This document shows positions 1 through 7,956 of a stretch of DNA of 39,102 nt, in pieces; position 1 is the first letter of the stretch, and every line of letters starts with the position of its first letter. The stretch lies in contig JABFWM010000146.1 of the NCBI GenBank assembly GCA_013362195.1, positions 1-39,102 on the forward strand, read 5' to 3'. Origin of the DNA: Acidobacteriota bacterium. Its GTDB lineage: Bacteria > Acidobacteriota > Vicinamibacteria > Vicinamibacterales > 2-12-FULL-66-21. The notes under the pieces were generated by a model. That model was not told where the DNA came from, made no database searches, and was given only the letters and a program-made list of their open reading frames with translations. Position numbers and translations under genes: made by a program.

Positions 1-1032
1 GTATGCGAGCGGCAGCCAGCCGCGCGTGTGCCTCGCGCGCATGAAATCCCGGTTGGGGACGAGGTGTTCGCGCAGCAGGCGGACGCGCAGGCCCCACGTC
101 GGCGACGTCCGCAGATCCAGCAACAGCCCGTCGACCGGCCGCGCCAGCGTCAGGAGCCGCGCGCTTGGCTCCTGCCGGTGCTCCGCTTCCGCCCGCAGCC
201 GCGACGCGAGGGCCGCGAGCCCTCCATCGTCGAAGAAGTGATCGGCGTGCCCGAGCGCATGCGCGCAGATCGCGGCGACGCGAGAGCGCACCACGGTATC
301 GACGAAGGCGTCGTGCTCGCGGTCGTCGAGCGCCGACGCGAGCAGCAGCAGATCGTACAGCCACAACAGGATTGCGCTGTCGCGATGATGCGCGGCGAGA
401 TGAATGCACGCGAGGACGAGGGCGTCAGCGCGCGATGGACCGCAAGCCTGGGCGCCGAGCGCCGGGACGCGGACGGCGCGGCCGCGAAGCGCGTCGATCG
501 GCAGCACAGAGGCGAACAGCAGCGGCGCGGCCACACGCCAGTGGACGTCGAGCGCGTGCGGGACGCCGACCGCGTCGCGGCGGATGAAGTGAAACTGCCC
601 GAGGATGACGGAGCCGCGGACGTGCGCGAGCGGCGAGTAGCCGGCGTTCGCAAGCGCCGCGGCGGCCTGCTCGCGGTCGCGGTCGGCGATGAGCAGGTCG
701 GTGTCGCCGCGAGGACGCAGCGCCGGCGACGGGTAGATCGCGTGCGCGAGATGCGCCCCTTTGATGACGAGCGGGCACACGCCGCGGGCGGCGAGGAGGT
801 CGAGCACCCGCACGATCTCACGGTCCTGAATCGCGGTCAGCACTTCGCGCTCGCGAAGGTGGGCCCTGAGCCGCGCCGCTCCTGGCTCCGCCGCCGCGCG
901 GCCCGCCGGGCTGCGCGCGAGGAGCGCCGCGACGCCGTGGTCGATCGCGAGATCGATGACCGCGTCGTCAATCTGGAGCGGCGCGCCGTTCAGCGCTGAG
1001 GCAAGCGCACGAAGACGAAGATCGTCAGGCAC
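1..1032 (-). CDS. Nucleotidyltransferase family protein (NTP_transf_5-like), 3' end cut by window edge
   Basis: The reverse strand is open for 344 codons from a GTG at 1032 to base 1 with no stop, so the C-terminus lies outside the window. The protein has the hallmark of the uncharacterised nucleotidyltransferase family PF14907: a Lys-Gly strand (VIKGAHLAHAIY, about 89-100) followed by RPRGDTDLLI (about 106-115), where the two Asp residues would bind metal. A helical region follows (LWLYDLLLLASALDD). Family members often sit in exopolysaccharide or PEP-CTERM loci, but their substrate is generally unknown. GTG was chosen because GGAGAG lies 11 nt upstream and no better in-frame start precedes it. 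It lies 99 bp downstream of the reductase gene and is probably the last visible gene of the polysaccharide operon. Confidence 0.75.
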   Translation of the reverse strand, partial: MPDDLRLRALASALNGAPLQIDDAVIDLAIDHGVAALLARSPAGRAAAEPGAARLRAHLREREVLTAIQDREIVRVLDLLAARGVCPLVIKGAHLAHAIYPSPALRPRGDTDLLIADRDREQAAAALANAGYSPLAHVRGSVILGQFHFIRRDAVGVPHALDVHWRVAAPLLFASVLPIDALRGRAVRVPALGAQACGPSRADALVLACIHLAAHHRDSAILLWLYDLLLLASALDDREHDAFVDTVVRSRVAAICAHALGHADHFFDDGGLAALASRLRAEAEHRQEPSARLLTLARPVDGLLLDLRTSPTWGLRVRLLREHLVPNRDFMRARHTRGWLPLAY

Positions 1033-1076
1033 GGTGGCGGCATCTCTCCGGCAGCCACCCTCACGGCCAACGGTGG

Positions 1077-1094
1077 ACTTCGTGAACTTCGTGA
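1077..1094. repeat. Tandem nonamer ACTTCGTGA x2
   Basis: Two exact adjacent copies of ACTTCGTGA lie in the 99-bp gap between the nucleotidyltransferase and the reductase gene. Similar CTTCGTG words occur in the gap upstream of the thioredoxin gene near 31090-31165. No function is apparent. Confidence 0.4.
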
Positions 1095-1131
1095 TGAGCC
1101 GCAGGCCGTGACGGTGTGAAGCGGTGGACGT

Positions 1132-2298
1132 TCAACTCCACAGCGACGAGAGCAGGATCCGCCGGAACTGCGCGTGCCGCAGCAGCGCGAGCGCCGACCG
1201 GCGGTGCCAGTTGAAGTCGGCCGTCTGGCGCAGCATCGGGACGATGCCGTCGATGCGCGCGAGCTCGACGATCGCGTCCATGCCCCGGTCGGTCAGCCGC
1301 GACGCGAGCATCCGGAACGCCAGGCCGATGCGGATTTCGGCGCCGAGGCGATCCCGCCAGCGCGTCTCGTACTCGCGCAGGCGGGCCTCGCGCCAATCGT
1401 CGTCGCGAAGCGCGTGATGCAGCGTCTCGGCGGCGAAGTGCCCGCTGATCAGGCTGTAGTAAATGCCGCCGCCGGTCGTGGGCTTCACCAGGCCCGCGGC
1501 ATCGCCGACGGCAAGGAGCCGCGGCGCGAATGTCTTCGACACCGGGCCAAGCGGCAGGACCTTGAGGCGCGGCTCGGGCCACTCCCCTTCATCGACGCCG
1601 AACCGCGAACGGACGCGAGCCGCAAACGCGCGGAACCACGCGCCCGCGCGCGCGTCGGCGAGCAGTCCCAGCCGCTGGCACCGCTGAAGCCCACGCCTGA
1701 ACGGCACGACCCACGCGAATCCGCGAGGTGCGACCAGTCGCCCCAGGTGCACTTCGACCGCGTCAGGGCCGTCGAACGCGCGCTCGAGTTGCGCGCTGTG
1801 CGCGAGCGCGCGCGGCACACCGAGTCCGAGCTGACGGTTGAACCGGTAGCTCGCGCCGCACGCGAGCACGCACGCTCGCGCGGCAATCGGTTCGTCGCAG
1901 CCGTCCGCGGTGATCGTGACGCCGGTCTCGGCAATCGCGATCGATCGCACCCGGGCCGGCGCGCGCAGCTCCGCCCCGGCGGCGCGGCTCTGATCCGCGA
2001 GCGATTGATCGAACGCGGCACGATCGACGATCGCCGCGTGCACGCGGTCGGTTTCGACCTGCACGCAACTGCCGTCAGGAGCGACGAAGCGCGCCGCCTG
2101 CGTGCTGTCGAGAATGGTGTGGCGGGGAAGGTCGAGCTCGGAAAAGGCGTCGAGACCGAGGAGGCCGGTGCAGTGCGTCGGGACGCCGATGTGGGGATGT
2201 TCTTCGAGGACGAGGACGTCGTGGCCCTCGGTGGCGAGCTGGCGCGCGGTCATCAATCCGGCGGGACCGCCGCCCACGACGACGACGTCACGCATCAT
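1132..2298 (-). CDS. Geranylgeranyl reductase family FAD-dependent oxidoreductase
   Basis: A 388-residue flavoprotein. The N-terminal Rossmann FAD motif is VVVVGGGPAGL (about 5-15), with an acidic ribose-binding residue near 32. HCTGLLG (42-48) matches the conserved Cys region of the geranylgeranyl reductase family. The second FAD signature GDAAGLVKPTTGGGI (265-279) is nearly diagnostic of the BchP/GGR family, which reduces double bonds of isoprenoid chains on chlorophyll precursors, archaeal lipids, menaquinone or dolichol. The gene ends 99 bp before the nucleotidyltransferase and starts 12 bp after the phosphoglycosyl transferase stop. Two consecutive ATGs (2298, 2295) could start it and neither has a clear Shine-Dalgarno. 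The context suggests reduction of a polyprenyl carrier; menaquinone is the main alternative. Confidence 0.85.
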   Translation of the reverse strand: MMRDVVVVGGGPAGLMTARQLATEGHDVLVLEEHPHIGVPTHCTGLLGLDAFSELDLPRHTILDSTQAARFVAPDGSCVQVETDRVHAAIVDRAAFDQSLADQSRAAGAELRAPARVRSIAIAETGVTITADGCDEPIAARACVLACGASYRFNRQLGLGVPRALAHSAQLERAFDGPDAVEVHLGRLVAPRGFAWVVPFRRGLQRCQRLGLLADARAGAWFRAFAARVRSRFGVDEGEWPEPRLKVLPLGPVSKTFAPRLLAVGDAAGLVKPTTGGGIYYSLISGHFAAETLHHALRDDDWREARLREYETRWRDRLGAEIRIGLAFRMLASRLTDRGMDAIVELARIDGIVPMLRQTADFNWHRRSALALLRHAQFRRILLSSLWS

Positions 2299-2310
2299 GA
2301 ATGAGTGGGG

Positions 2311-2916
2311 TCAGTATTTTCGCCCGCGCGCTTCCCATGTGCCCAGCACGCTAATCCAAAACGACAGGAGAATCAATCGCGCGTCGAGCCACCACGACTG
2401 GCGCCGTACGTAGAGGCGGTCGTAGCGGAACTTGTGCCGGCGCGGCAGATCCCGGCGGGCGTACACCTGCGCGATGCCGGTGAGGCCCGGGCGCACGGTG
2501 ACCCGCGTGGCGAATCCGGGCACGTCCTCGAGCCGCTCCATCACGCCGTTCCGTCCCGTTTCGATCTCCCCCGGCCGCAGCGCGCGCGGACCGACGAAGC
2601 TCATGTCGCCGCGGAAGATGTTCCAGAGCTGCGGCAGTTCGTCCATCGCGGTCGCGCGCATGAACCGCCCGGTCCGCGTGACACGCGGATCGTGTTCCGC
2701 CGCCTGAATCGCGCCGACGCCGGCCTCGGCGTCCGGCCGCATCGATCGGAACTTCAAGGCGGTGAACGGGCGGCCGCCGCGTCCGACCCGCTCCTGCGTG
2801 AAGAAGATCGGCCCGCCGTCCTCGAGTCTGATCGCCGCCGCGAAGAGCGCCCAGAGCGGCGAGGACGCCACCAGGCCGGCACCCGACAACGCGATGTCGA
2901 ACGCGCGCTTCAGCAT
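2311..2916 (-). CDS. Small monotopic phosphoglycosyl transferase (PglC/WcaJ C-domain type)
   Basis: A 201-residue bacterial sugar transferase (PF02397). The N-terminus (LKRAFDIALS, with the Ser-Pro break SSPLW at 18-22) is the re-entrant membrane helix. The Asp-Glu catalytic dyad is in AMDELPQLWNIFRGDMSFVG (D92-E93). RPGLTGIAQV (142-151) is also conserved. The length equals the minimal PglC type and lacks the four-helix N-terminal domain of WbaP/WcaJ. It would transfer a sugar-1-phosphate from a UDP-sugar to polyprenyl phosphate on the inner face of the inner membrane, starting glycan assembly. A longer reading of the frame exists, but MLKRAF at 2916 fits the family and overlaps the upstream GT stop by 7 nt. 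Confidence 0.92.
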   Translation of the reverse strand: MLKRAFDIALSGAGLVASSPLWALFAAAIRLEDGGPIFFTQERVGRGGRPFTALKFRSMRPDAEAGVGAIQAAEHDPRVTRTGRFMRATAMDELPQLWNIFRGDMSFVGPRALRPGEIETGRNGVMERLEDVPGFATRVTVRPGLTGIAQVYARRDLPRRHKFRYDRLYVRRQSWWLDARLILLSFWISVLGTWEARGRKY

Positions 2917-4022
2917 GCGGCAGGGCGCTGCGGCACGACCGCGCCCTCCTCGTACAGCGTCCGCAGCCGGTCGCGCAGCCGCTCGAGCGTGAACTCCTGC
3001 TCGACGCGCGCCCGTCCAGCGGCGCCGAGACGATCGCGCAGCGACGAATCCGCCATCAGGCGATCGATGGCCGCGCGCAGCGCACGATCGTCTCCGGACG
3101 GCACGATCAGACCGGTGCGCATGTGCTGATTCACCCACGAGACGCCCGACGGCACGTCGGTGCTGATCACCGGTTTGCCCGCCGCCATCGCCTCGAGCTG
3201 CACGTAACCAAACGCCTCCGCGCGCGTCACCGACGGCAGAACCAGGGCCGCGCACGCGTGCATGAGGCGACGCAGCTCGTCGTCCGGCACTTCGCCCGTG
3301 AAGGTCGCGCGGCCGTTCAGGCCGAGGCCGCGCGCCATCGCTTCCCAGGCCCGCCGTTTCGGGCCGTCTCCCACGATGACGGCGCGGGCGGTGCTCTGCG
3401 CCAGCGCGCGCAGCAGGACGTCCACTCCCTTGTACGCGACGTGCCGTCCCGCGAACAGCACGAATGGCTCGCCCGACGGGCCCGCGCCCGCGTGGCTCCT
3501 CCATCGCGATGGCTCGATCCCGAACGGCACGACCCGGACGCGATCGCGGTACGGCGTCAGCACGGCTGCGTACTCGCCGAGCGGCGGCGACGAGACGATG
3601 ATCCGCTGCGCGCGTGCGTAGGCGACGCGGGCGAGCGGCGCATAGAACAGCGCGTACTGCAGCGCCGGCCGGACCACGTCGCTGTGGTACCAGATGAAGA
3701 GCGGCGGCCCGGGACGCGCGATCGCGTACGACAGCAGCGCCCAGGGATTCGGCTCGTGCAGCACGATGAGATCCGCCGCCGTCCGCGCGAGCCGCCGGGC
3801 AAACCCCGGCGCGACGTGGACGGAGCCGATCGATCCGATGCTGGCAACGCGGGTGACGTGTACGCCGTCGCGCCTCTCCTGCACCGTCCGGCTCGATCCA
3901 TTCAGGACGAGGACGTGGTTTTCGACGAAGCCCTGACTCGCCCGGCAGATCGTTTCGAGCACGCGCTCCATCCCGCCGGCATGCGGCGGATAGAACTTGC
4001 CGACGTGCAGGACGCGGATCAC
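2910..4022 (-). CDS. GT4 glycosyltransferase, mannosyl/rhamnosyl-type
   Basis: A 370-residue GT-B enzyme. The N-terminal acceptor domain starts RVLHVGKFYPPHAGGMERVL, with the glycine loop typical of GT4. WYHSDVVRP (111-119) and AGRHVAYKGVDVLLRA (191-206) resemble the WbaZ/GumH-like GDP-mannose or dTDP-rhamnose group. The EX7E catalytic motif is present (E269 and E277, in RAEAFGYVQLE). It probably adds a hexose to the lipid-linked repeat unit in the cytoplasm. The GTG at 4022 overlaps the upstream gene's TGA by 4 nt (GTGA), which favours it over upstream starts whose coding would be buried in that gene. Donor assignment is inference. Confidence 0.88.
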   Translation of the reverse strand: MIRVLHVGKFYPPHAGGMERVLETICRASQGFVENHVLVLNGSSRTVQERRDGVHVTRVASIGSIGSVHVAPGFARRLARTAADLIVLHEPNPWALLSYAIARPGPPLFIWYHSDVVRPALQYALFYAPLARVAYARAQRIIVSSPPLGEYAAVLTPYRDRVRVVPFGIEPSRWRSHAGAGPSGEPFVLFAGRHVAYKGVDVLLRALAQSTARAVIVGDGPKRRAWEAMARGLGLNGRATFTGEVPDDELRRLMHACAALVLPSVTRAEAFGYVQLEAMAAGKPVISTDVPSGVSWVNQHMRTGLIVPSGDDRALRAAIDRLMADSSLRDRLGAAGRARVEQEFTLERLRDRLRTLYEEGAVVPQRPAAC

Positions 4023-5218
4023 GACGTCACGGCCTCCCGTGCCGGTGTCGAGGCGCGCCGGCCGGCCACGTGCTCGTAGAGGTCGACGACGCTCGCCGTG
4101 TAGCGCGACCAGCTGAAGACCTGTGCGCGCGCGATGCCGGCGTCGCGGCGGGCGCGCCACGCCCCCGCGTCCGTCTCACGCTCCCCGAGCAATCGCAGGA
4201 TCGTCTCGGCCCAGGTATCGCGGTCCCCGACGGCGCAGTAGGTCGCGGCGGCGCCGCCGACTTCCCGCAGCACGGGAATATCGCTGGCCACGACCGGCGT
4301 GCCGCACGCCAGCGCCTCGATGAGCGGCAGCCCGAAACCCTCGCGCTCCGACGGCAGCAGCGCGACGGCGCTGCGCCGGTAGACGGCCGCGAGCGTCGCC
4401 CGATCCACGAACGGCAAGACGACGATCGCGTCGGTGACGCCCCGCTCGCGGGCGCGAACGCGCTGATCCGCCGTGAACGGACCACCGACGCGGGTCAGTC
4501 GGACATCTGGACGGTTCCGCCGCACCGCGGCGAAGACGTCGAGCAGCAGATCGATGCGCTTGCGCTCGATCGTGCTGCCGACGTGCAGCAGCTCGGGGAC
4601 GCGGCGCGGCCCGAGCAGACGCGCCGCTTCGACGTCGGCGGCGGCGTCCGCGTCGGGCTGGCCGCCGGTGTCGGCGCCGTTCGGAATCACCGTCAGCCGC
4701 TCCTCGGGCAGGTGCGCCAGCGCAATCAGCGCGCGACGGGTCGCCTCGCTGTCGCACGCGACCCGCGCCGCACGGCCGAGGCCGGACAGGATGCGGCGCG
4801 TCATCCAGCGATACGGCGCCGAGCGGCGCTCCTCACGCGGCTCCAGCACCGATCGGAAGGCGTCCACGTCGTGGCACGTGACAATCGTGCGCGACGCCGG
4901 CAGCACGTGCACGAGGTGCGCGTAGCTGTGATCGACGATGTGGTAGACGTCGAACGCGTTCGCGAGCGGCGCGACGACGCGGGGATAGTCCCAGTGGCGC
5001 GCCGCCACGCGGTCGAAGCCGCGGATCCGGCGGCGGGTCGCGAGCGCCGCGACGCGCGTCAGGCGCCGCGGCATTCGCGGCCGGACGAGCCGCGCCGCGA
5101 TCCGCCGTCCGTGCTCACGCTCGATGTGGCTCATGAGCATGTCCGCGACCAGATCCATGCTCGGCCAGCCTTCTTCCGCATAATCGGCGATGACTGCCAC
5201 ACGCAGCGGGGTCGTCAT
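4019..5218 (-). CDS. GT4 glycosyltransferase
   Basis: A 399-residue GT-B glycosyltransferase. The N-terminus PLRVAVIADYAEEGWPSMDL opens the acceptor domain. IVTCHDVDAF (about 112-121) and LTVIPNGADT (about 175-184) are typical GT4 core strands, and the EX7E motif is E293/E301 within EREGFGLPLIEALACGTPVV. The acceptor is unknown. The ATG at 5218 overlaps the upstream TGA as ATGA, and its own TGA overlaps the next GTG, so both ends are translationally coupled. A longer frame extends upstream but lies inside the neighbouring gene. Confidence 0.88.
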   Translation of the reverse strand: MTTPLRVAVIADYAEEGWPSMDLVADMLMSHIEREHGRRIAARLVRPRMPRRLTRVAALATRRRIRGFDRVAARHWDYPRVVAPLANAFDVYHIVDHSYAHLVHVLPASRTIVTCHDVDAFRSVLEPREERRSAPYRWMTRRILSGLGRAARVACDSEATRRALIALAHLPEERLTVIPNGADTGGQPDADAAADVEAARLLGPRRVPELLHVGSTIERKRIDLLLDVFAAVRRNRPDVRLTRVGGPFTADQRVRARERGVTDAIVVLPFVDRATLAAVYRRSAVALLPSEREGFGLPLIEALACGTPVVASDIPVLREVGGAAATYCAVGDRDTWAETILRLLGERETDAGAWRARRDAGIARAQVFSWSRYTASVVDLYEHVAGRRASTPAREAVTS

Positions 5219-6354
5219 GCCCGGGCACCATCCATCACGGCGTTGAAGAAGTCGAGGTGCGCCCGTGCGACGATCGGCCACGCAAAGTGCGACCGCGCTC
5301 GATCGAGTCCACGCGCGCAGCGCTCGGCACGCAGCAGCGGATCCGCGGCGAGGCGATCGATTTCGCGGGCCCATGCACGAGCGTCGTCCTCCGGCAGGAC
5401 GACCCCGGCATCGCCGACCACGTGCGGCATCTCTCCACTATCGCTCGACAGGACCGGCACGCCGCAGGCCATCGCTTCGATGAGCATCCGGCCGAACTGC
5501 TCGCGCCACTCTGTCGTCGTCTGACTCGGCGCGCAGAGGACGGTCATGGCGTTCAGCCACGCCGGCACGTCGTCGTGGCGCGCGGCCGTCTCGACGTGGA
5601 CACGAAAGGAGCACTCGGCGGCGAAACGGTGGAGATCGGGTTCCATCGGTCCGCCGCCTACGAACAGCGCGCGCCACGGCGCGTTCGCGAGCCGCAGCGC
5701 GTCGAGCAGCACCGCCAGCCCTTTCTGCGGCACGAAGCGCCCGACAAACCCGATGACCGGATCGGAGGATGCCCACCCGAGCCGCGCCAGCATGCGGCTG
5801 CGGAGCGTGGCGTCGGGACGGAACCGCTCGACGTCGACGCCGGGCGACAGCACCCGTGAGGGCCGCGCGGTATAGGGCGGACGGCTGGCGAGCGTGTCGT
5901 GGACCGTGCGGCCAAACGCGATCCATCCGTCCGTGCGCGCCATGGTCGAACGCTCGAAGGCGCTGAGCGGCCACGGATAACGCTTCGCGAGATTCTGAAA
6001 CGTGGCTACGACGAGCCGTGCGCCGCGAGGGACCGCGCGTGCGATCTGCGCGCCCGCCAGCACGTAGGGCTCCTCCCAGCAGTGGACGACGTCCCAGCGT
6101 CCACGCGCCACGGGCGTGATGTCGCGGTACCACATGAAGTGCGGGCTGCGATCGAAGCGGACATCGGCCAGCTGCAGCCGATCCGCTTCGTGCGCGATCG
6201 GCTCGACGTCGATCGGGCGCAGGTCTCCGCGGTACTTGCGGGGCGCGATCGCGGTGACGTCCCACTCCCCGCCCCCCTGCTTCGCCATCTCGTGGGCAAG
6301 CCGGCGATTCGCGGCGACCACGTACGAGTGACCAATCGTCAGCAGGCGCCTCAC
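5215..6354 (-). CDS. GT4 glycosyltransferase
   Basis: A 379-residue GT4-like enzyme starting RRLLTIGHSYVVAANRRLAH. The core contains VIGFVGRFVPQKGLAVLLDA, the canonical start of the donor domain, and EQFGRMLIEAMACGVPVLSS with an EX7E arrangement. The N-terminal histidine-containing loop and DVVHCWEEPYVLAGAQIA resemble glycosyltransferases acting on cell-surface glycans. The GTG at 6354 forms a GTGA overlap with the methyltransferase upstream, and the stop forms ATGA with the GT downstream. Sugar donor and acceptor cannot be told from sequence. Confidence 0.87.
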   Translation of the reverse strand: MRRLLTIGHSYVVAANRRLAHEMAKQGGGEWDVTAIAPRKYRGDLRPIDVEPIAHEADRLQLADVRFDRSPHFMWYRDITPVARGRWDVVHCWEEPYVLAGAQIARAVPRGARLVVATFQNLAKRYPWPLSAFERSTMARTDGWIAFGRTVHDTLASRPPYTARPSRVLSPGVDVERFRPDATLRSRMLARLGWASSDPVIGFVGRFVPQKGLAVLLDALRLANAPWRALFVGGGPMEPDLHRFAAECSFRVHVETAARHDDVPAWLNAMTVLCAPSQTTTEWREQFGRMLIEAMACGVPVLSSDSGEMPHVVGDAGVVLPEDDARAWAREIDRLAADPLLRAERCARGLDRARSHFAWPIVARAHLDFFNAVMDGARA

Positions 6355-7037
6355 GTCCCGCTCCGCACGAACACGTGAATGTTCGCGGGATACCACCAGG
6401 GCAGGTCGAGACGCGCGACGGCGCCGCGAAACTCCGCGTCGTCAGGGCTGAGCGCGAACCCGCGCGCCGCGAACTGGCGCCGCCAGTATTCGAACGGTCG
6501 CTCGTTCATGTGCTGCGTGCCCTGCTGATCGGGATGCGCCGCCGAAAAGACGACGATGGGCGCGCGCGTCAGCGCGTCGAGGAGCGGACCGGCCGACCAC
6601 GGCGGGAGGTGTTCGGCCGTCTCGAGACAGACGGCCATCTCGAACTCGGCGATCCGGGCGGCAAGGCGCTCGGCGCTGCGCCGACCGAAGAAGGCCAGGT
6701 CCATCTGCTCGACGGCGACACCATGCCGCGCGGCGCGCGCGAGACCTTCGGCGCCGGAATCGATGCCGAGCGTCGTCAGCCGCGGCGCACGCGCGTGGAT
6801 CGCGGCGAGCAGCGCGCCGGTGCCGCAGCCGACGTCTACGATCGATCGAGGCGCGCGATGCGCGAGGATCAAGCGCGCGAGCCCATCCCAGTCCCCGCCC
6901 GCATGAAAGTTCCAGAACGCGCCGTCGTACGGCGACCGGGCGCCGCGCATCCACTGCGCGAGCGCGTAGGCGTTGCGGACCCGCCAGCGCAGCGGCACCG
7001 GCAGCGAGCGGACGACCCTGGCGAGCGCGTCACGCAT
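6351..7037 (-). CDS. Class I SAM-dependent methyltransferase
   Basis: A 228-residue enzyme with SAM motif I VDVGCGTGALLAAI (67-80). LTTLGIDSGAEGL follows as the acidic ribose-binding strand, and MAVCLETAEHLPP is the post-II motif commonly seen as VxxxEVLEH. The C-terminal part is aromatic (NERPFEYWRRQFAARGF). It probably methylates a sugar of the growing glycan, since it is embedded between glycosyltransferase genes with an 8-nt overlap upstream and a 4-nt overlap downstream. The ATG at 7037 was chosen over a longer frame reaching 7100, which would run deep into the GT2 gene. Substrate unknown. Confidence 0.82.
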   Translation of the reverse strand: MRDALARVVRSLPVPLRWRVRNAYALAQWMRGARSPYDGAFWNFHAGGDWDGLARLILAHRAPRSIVDVGCGTGALLAAIHARAPRLTTLGIDSGAEGLARAARHGVAVEQMDLAFFGRRSAERLAARIAEFEMAVCLETAEHLPPWSAGPLLDALTRAPIVVFSAAHPDQQGTQHMNERPFEYWRRQFAARGFALSPDDAEFRGAVARLDLPWWYPANIHVFVRSGT

Positions 7038-7956
7038 GATTGGCCACCCTGCCGGCCGGTGCGGAGATGGCGTACGGCCGCGGGGCGCGCGTGAGCGCAC
7101 GCCACTGCCTCACCGTCGCGCGGGACACGGGGCGGCGGGATGCGACGATCGGCAGAATCCGCGATCCGAGCTCCCGCACGATCCACGCCCATCCCCACGG
7201 ATCACGAATGCCCCACGCACTACGCATGCGGAAGTAGAGCGCGTATCGTGCCGGCACGGTCCACAGGACGCGCGGCAGCGGATCGTTGTAGAGGGCGTTG
7301 AGACAATCGTTCCGCACCAGGCGCCGCAGGTATCGTGCGCGGTCACGGCCGGACGGATCCGTCACGTGCGCAATCCCGGCCGACGGCAGGTAGACGACCG
7401 CACGTCCGCCGTCGAGCCATCGAAGACAGAGATCCTTCTCCTCGCCGGTGTGCACGAACTCTTCGCGATACCCGCCGACCGATAGAAAGGCATCCCGCCG
7501 CACCAGGTGCGCAAACCCGATGAAGCTCGCGACGATCGCCGGCGATTGCGCGGGCGACGCCTGCATCGCCGCCGGCCACGGCCGGCCGTCCGCCTCCGTC
7601 TGCGCGAAGGCTATCGCGGCAACGGACCGATCGCCGTCGAGCACCTGCAGCGCCTGCTCGAGGCTCTCCAGCGACAGAATCCGCGTGTCGTCGTCGAGCA
7701 GCAGGACCGCCGGCGCCGCCGCCTCGCGTACGAGCCGGTTGCGTCCGACGATGTACCCGGGGCTCGCGGCGTCGCGCAGGATGCGGGGACGCGGCAGCCC
7801 GCCATCGATCTGATCGGCGGCGGGCGGCGACGAGCCGTCGTCGAAGACGAGGATCTCGGGCGCGAGCGGAGCGAGCAGATCGAGCGAACGCAGGCACGCG
7901 TTCAGCGAACCGGCGCGATTGCGGGTGGTGATCCCGATGGTCAGCCGTGGCGTCAT
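7030..7956 (-). CDS. GT2 glycosyltransferase
   Basis: A 308-residue GT-A enzyme. The N-terminal strand LTIGITTRNRAGSLNACLRS, FDDGSSPP (38-45) and the metal-binding LLLDDDTRI (85-93) are the GT2 nucleotide-sugar binding elements. GGYREEFVHTGEEKDLCLRW carries the catalytic acidic cluster near its Glu-Glu-Lys-Asp. The C-terminal 80 residues are amphipathic and basic (ARYALYFRMRSAWG) and may lie on the inner membrane. The ATG at 7956 forms an ATGA overlap with the upstream GT4. The likely role is adding one sugar of the repeat unit; donor unknown. Confidence 0.87.
   Translation of the reverse strand: MTPRLTIGITTRNRAGSLNACLRSLDLLAPLAPEILVFDDGSSPPAADQIDGGLPRPRILRDAASPGYIVGRNRLVREAAAPAVLLLDDDTRILSLESLEQALQVLDGDRSVAAIAFAQTEADGRPWPAAMQASPAQSPAIVASFIGFAHLVRRDAFLSVGGYREEFVHTGEEKDLCLRWLDGGRAVVYLPSAGIAHVTDPSGRDRARYLRRLVRNDCLNALYNDPLPRVLWTVPARYALYFRMRSAWGIRDPWGWAWIVRELGSRILPIVASRRPVSRATVRQWRALTRAPRPYAISAPAGRVANHA

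Noticed and set aside
28..999. 323-codon plus-strand frame at the left edge
   Set aside because: Arg-rich antisense of the nucleotidyltransferase gene, whose reverse strand has clear motifs over the whole length.
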